Positions 61,122 to 64,000 of a stretch of 64,000 nt of DNA are shown piece after piece; the stretch's first letter is position 1, and each line of letters begins with the position of its first letter. The notes under the pieces were generated by a model. The model was not told the origin of the DNA, ran no database searches, and was given only the letters and a program-made list of their open reading frames with translations. The translations under genes and the position numbers were made by a program. Origin of the DNA: Sphingomonas sp. Leaf339 (lineage in GTDB: Bacteria > Pseudomonadota > Alphaproteobacteria > Sphingomonadales > Sphingomonadaceae). The stretch lies in NCBI RefSeq assembly GCF_001426195.1, contig NZ_LMRS01000023.1, positions 352,044-416,043 on the forward strand, read 5' to 3'.

Positions 61122-62561
61122 TCAATAGAGGCCAGGCACCTCGCGCTGGGCGGTGTTGGGCCGCTCCGGCGACAACAGCGTGCGCGCGGCACTGGTCCGC
61201 AGTGACTGGGCGCTGGCGTCGCCGGTGATCGGACTGCACACCCGGCCCGCCAGGAAGTCGAGCGCCGCCTTGGTCGATGCCTCGCGCGGGTCGCCCAATT
61301 GATAGGTGGTGTCGTCGGTGGCCTGACAGCTCGCCTCCACCTTGCTGGCGAGGCCATCATAATAATCGCCCTGTCGCGCCGCGTTCTGCGTCGCCAGCGC
61401 GACCACGCGCAGCCGGTCGTCGCAACTCGTATTGTCGAGCCCGATCTGGCCGACCGGCTTGCCATAGGTGTTGGTGCCGACCAGCGCCGCGTTGGCGTGG
61501 AGATACGGGATCGCCGCGTTGATCACCAGTTCGCTGGCTGATGCGCTGCTCCCCGTGCCGATGAACGCGATCCGCGTCGCCGCGATCGACTGCGTCTGGG
61601 GGGCGTAGAAGCGCGTGCTGTTGTTCGACGACTTGCTGGGGCGATAGGCAGTATAGCTCTGCACCTCGCTGGTCGATCGCGCGCCGCCCAACAGGTCGCT
61701 GAACAGCTCGGCGATCTTGATGAGGCCGCCGCCATTGTAGCGGACATCGACGATCACCTGCGTGACGCCGGCCGCCTTGAACCGCGCGAACGCCTCGCGC
61801 AGGGCAGGGTCGGCGGTTTCGATGAAGGTGCGCAGGTTGACGTAGCCGACCTGCCGGCCGCCGTCGTTAATGATCTGGGCGCCGTACCGCGACGATACCG
61901 GGGTCAGCGCATAATCGGTCTTGGCGATCGTCACGTCGCGCGTGCCGCCCGCCGCGCTGGTCACGCGCAGAAGCCGCGCCGTCCCGGCGGTCGATGGCCC
62001 CAGCGCATCCGACACGCCGGCGCTGCCGCTGGCCGCCATGATCGTGCTGACGGTGCGAAGGTCGCTGGCGCTGGTGCCGATCGCGAGGATCTCCGTACCG
62101 CGATCGATCCCTGCGTTCAGCGCCGGTGCACCCTCGAACGCCTCGGCAACGAACACGCGGCGGTTGGCGGTGTCATAGGACAGACGCACGCCGAAGCCGG
62201 CGCTGGAGCCGCTGTTGTAGTAAGCGTTCTCTTCCGCGATCGACGTCAGATAGGTGAAGTACCGGTCCTTGCGCTGGCTGCGCGCGGTGGCGGTCAGGGC
62301 GTCGATATAATCCTGTACCGTCGAATAGCCCGACGGACTGAGCGAGGCCGGCAGCAGATCGGGGAACAGATACCATTCGCGCAACTGCCCCGCCGCCCAG
62401 TTCTGGCGATCGGTCAGCGAACACCCGGCGGTGGTGGTCGGGGTCGGCGTGGCGGTGCCGCTTGGGGTCGATCCGGTAAAACTGCCGCCGTCATCCCCTC
62501 CACCGCCGCATCCGGAGAGAAGAGCGAACAGGCTGACAGCCGCGACGAATCTGGATCTCAT
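61122..62561 (-). CDS. S41-family peptidase lipoprotein
   Basis: The 479-residue precursor has a lipobox (LLSGC, residue 18) and a Gly/Thr-rich linker, a PDZ-like segment (SAGFGVRLSYDTANRRVFVAEAFEG and GIDRGTEILAIG), and an S41 protease core. The nucleophile serine is in GTGSSASASELV and a lysine lies in TNTYGKPVGQ. It resembles C-terminal processing peptidases and tricorn-like periplasmic proteases. It acts in the periplasm, anchored by lipid, with an unknown substrate. It appears monocistronic. Confidence 0.92.
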   Translation of the reverse strand: MRSRFVAAVSLFALLSGCGGGGDDGGSFTGSTPSGTATPTPTTTAGCSLTDRQNWAAGQLREWYLFPDLLPASLSPSGYSTVQDYIDALTATARSQRKDRYFTYLTSIAEENAYYNSGSSAGFGVRLSYDTANRRVFVAEAFEGAPALNAGIDRGTEILAIGTSASDLRTVSTIMAASGSAGVSDALGPSTAGTARLLRVTSAAGGTRDVTIAKTDYALTPVSSRYGAQIINDGGRQVGYVNLRTFIETADPALREAFARFKAAGVTQVIVDVRYNGGGLIKIAELFSDLLGGARSTSEVQSYTAYRPSKSSNNSTRFYAPQTQSIAATRIAFIGTGSSASASELVINAAIPYLHANAALVGTNTYGKPVGQIGLDNTSCDDRLRVVALATQNAARQGDYYDGLASKVEASCQATDDTTYQLGDPREASTKAALDFLAGRVCSPITGDASAQSLRTSAARTLLSPERPNTAQREVPGLY

Positions 62562-62690
62562 CGATTCTTCCCAATTGGCTTCAGCGGTTTAGCCGGGTTC
62601 CGTATCCCTGTCAGGTTAAACACGCGTCATTACGCTAGGGTGAAGCAACCCGTCCCGATGATGCTCGTTTCACGCCCAGGAGGCTGTTCA

Positions 62691-63053
62691 ATGTACAGAC
62701 CGATCGCTTTGTCGTTGCCCCTGCTCATGCTTGCCGCCTGCGACAGCGGCACCACCGCCACTACGTCGGTCGCTAACACCGCGACGGCGGCACCGGATGG
62801 CGGATATGCCGCCCGGATCAAGACGCTGTCGCCCAGGTTGCGATCCGGCGTCTTCCTGCGCGCGATCCGGGATGCGGGCGAGGAGTGTCAGGAGGTGACG
62901 CGCGAGTTCGCGATCGCTCCGATCGAAAACCGCCCTGCCTGGGGGGTCGTCTGCGATAAGACCAATCCCTGGGTCGTCTCGATCGACCCCAACGGCACCG
63001 CGATGGTCACCAAGGCGTCGATAGCATCGCCGTCGAAACCTACCGCCGGATAG
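62691..63053 (+). CDS. Small lipoprotein, unknown function
   Basis: The 120-residue precursor has a lipobox LAAC (cysteine 17). The mature part has a soluble region with two cysteines (GEECQEV and VVCDKTNPW) that could form a disulfide. AGGAGG lies eight bases before ATG 62691, which supports this start over the upstream frame. No family was recognised. It diverges from the S41 gene. Confidence 0.72.
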   Translation: MYRPIALSLPLLMLAACDSGTTATTSVANTATAAPDGGYAARIKTLSPRLRSGVFLRAIRDAGEECQEVTREFAIAPIENRPAWGVVCDKTNPWVVSIDPNGTAMVTKASIASPSKPTAG

Positions 63054-63060
63054 GTCGCGA

Positions 63061-63429
63061 TCAGTCTTCGTTATCGAAATATCCGGCGCGGCGCTGGCGA
63101 TTGCGGGTGAACCACGCCCAGCCGGTCAGGAAGAAGCCGAACAGCGCGAATAACAGCACCAGCGCGGCGAGTGGCAAGGGTGCTCGCTCGACGATCGCGA
63201 CGCCCAGCGCGATCAACGTGCCGAGCGAATAGAGCGCACAGCCCAGCGCCACCCGGATGCGGGCACCGCGCTTGCGCGCGTTGAACGGCACGATCGCGAC
63301 CAGACACAGGGAGGACAAGGCAAGCGCGATCGGCAGACCGATCTTCACGACGGGACTGCCGAACAACAATAGGGAAAGCGCCAGGGTCGTCAGCGCCCAG
63401 AGCGCCGCCCATAACCGGATTTTTATCAT
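63061..63429 (-). CDS. Small membrane protein, unknown function
   Basis: The 122-residue protein has four hydrophobic helices (WAALWALTTLALSLLLFG, IGLPIALALSSLCLVAIVPF, GCALYSLGTLIALGVAIV and LPLAALVLLFALFGFFLTGW) and a basic C terminus (FTRNRQRRAGYFDNED). ATG 63429 is preferred over GTG 63438. It has no recognised family and stands between a lipoprotein and a phosphatase gene. Confidence 0.65.
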   Translation of the reverse strand: MIKIRLWAALWALTTLALSLLLFGSPVVKIGLPIALALSSLCLVAIVPFNARKRGARIRVALGCALYSLGTLIALGVAIVERAPLPLAALVLLFALFGFFLTGWAWFTRNRQRRAGYFDNED

Positions 63430-63487
63430 TCCACTCACGAACTCCAGCAGGGGCGGCGGTGCAACCTAAAAGGGTTCGTCGCAGAAT

Positions 63488-64000
63488 TCAAAGCGTCGCT
63501 GGCACCGAAACGATCGGATCGTCCGACTGATCGATCCGCGCCTGCAAACATTCGACCCGACCATCCTCCAGTCGGACCGCCGTCAGCACGCCGGTCTTGT
63601 ACGCGCCGGTGTCGATGCCGATACGCTGTTCGCGAATGACGGGCTGGTCGGAATCCCAGCTGTGACCGTGCACGATGATCTTTTCGAACCGCCGTTTGTG
63701 GTCGAGGAAATCATCGCGGATCCATAAAAGATCGGCCGCAACCTGACGATGGAGCGGGACGCCCGGTCGCACGCCGGCATGCACGAAAGCGTAGTCGCCG
63801 ATCCGATGCGACAGCGACAGCGTCTGCAACAGGCGTAGGTGAGAGGCAGGCATCCGCTCCATCAACTCGTCCCGCGCGCGGTAGTAATCGGCCGACACGG
63901 CAGGATCGGGGAGTGTCACGCCATAGGATTGCAGCGTCTGGGCGCCGCCGACGTTCAGCCAGCCCTGCGCCCCGATCGGGTCGTCGATATAGGCGAGCAT
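63488..64000 (-). CDS. Metallophosphoesterase (serine/threonine phosphatase-type), N-terminal part missing
   Basis: The visible 170 residues are the C-terminal part of a calcineurin-like phosphoesterase. The YAFVHAGVRPGVPLHRQ and KIIVHGHSWDSDQPVI blocks carry late metal-ligand histidines, and IGIDTGAYKTGVLTAVRLEDG is the usual ending of the bacterial PrpE/ApaH-like serine/threonine phosphatase group. The N-terminal GDxHG motif lies beyond the window end. Cold-shock or lambda-phosphatase-like roles are possible; substrate unknown. Confidence 0.88.
   Translation of the reverse strand: MLAYIDDPIGAQGWLNVGGAQTLQSYGVTLPDPAVSADYYRARDELMERMPASHLRLLQTLSLSHRIGDYAFVHAGVRPGVPLHRQVAADLLWIRDDFLDHKRRFEKIIVHGHSWDSDQPVIREQRIGIDTGAYKTGVLTAVRLEDGRVECLQARIDQSDDPIVSVPATL

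Overview
The window is 64 kb of GC-rich chromosome from an alphaproteobacterium, most likely a sphingomonad (Sphingomonas or a close relative). The evidence is a dense, high-GC gene layout with many GTG and TTG starts, a zeaxanthin/ketocarotenoid gene set (crtB, crtI-crtY, crtZ-crtW), a PEP-CTERM secreted protease, a large TonB receptor next to a flavin-dependent halogenase, and an HWE-type sensor kinase. There are no rRNA genes, CRISPR arrays or insertion sequences. One tRNA-Gly(CCC) is present. Most of the window is ordinary core chromosome with a few accessory patches.

Layout: 1-1.4 kb molybdate transporter modBC (modB cut by the window edge). 1.8-2.9 kb a coupled pair of unknown genes. 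3.1-7.9 kb a minus-strand run nadE, CDP-alcohol phosphotransferase, inositol-3-phosphate synthase and inositol-phosphate cytidylyltransferase, which together could make CDP-inositol and an inositol phosphodiester. 8-10 kb a Gdx/SugE exporter behind a hairpin leader, small enzymes and a frameshifted membrane gene. 10-15 kb panB, yfgM-like, bamB, der and an Hpt protein. 15-22 kb DUF418, PEP-CTERM protease, purL, map and a CinA-like gene. 23.3 kb tRNA-Gly. 23.5-29.3 kb an unusual divergent locus: FAD protein, PhnD-like protein, membrane desaturase and a degenerate hydrolase facing a serine acetyltransferase and a PuuD-like amidotransferase. 29.6-34.5 kb halogenase and TonB receptor. 34.7-37.3 kb acs, a Mop protein and a ModE-type regulator. 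37.4-43.1 kb DEAD-box helicase, flavoprotein, a 59-residue SANT-like protein coupled to a GreA-type factor, thioesterase, crtB and a LOG protein. 43.2-45.2 kb a response regulator and sensor kinase pair. 45.3-51.7 kb rlpA and the carotenoid genes, ending in a sterol-desaturase-type hydroxylase. 51.8-57.2 kb a MipA-like porin, two tandem ferritin-like secreted proteins and a TPP-riboswitch-controlled thiC. 57.5-57.9 kb a RelE/RHH toxin-antitoxin pair with a readable promoter and operator. 58-64 kb small genes, a frameshifted HTH gene, ung, a PhnA-domain protein, an S41 peptidase and a phosphatase cut by the window end.

The strongest candidates for something new are the three-gene inositol operon, the divergent 23.5-29.3 kb locus with its inverted-repeat operator, the carotenoid locus with an extra ring-hydroxylase candidate, and the translationally coupled GreA/SANT mini-protein pair. 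Two genes carry simple frameshifts (one missing G, one 10-bp tandem duplication) that need read-level checking. A two-unit 11-bp tandem repeat occurs in opposite orientations at both ends of the window.
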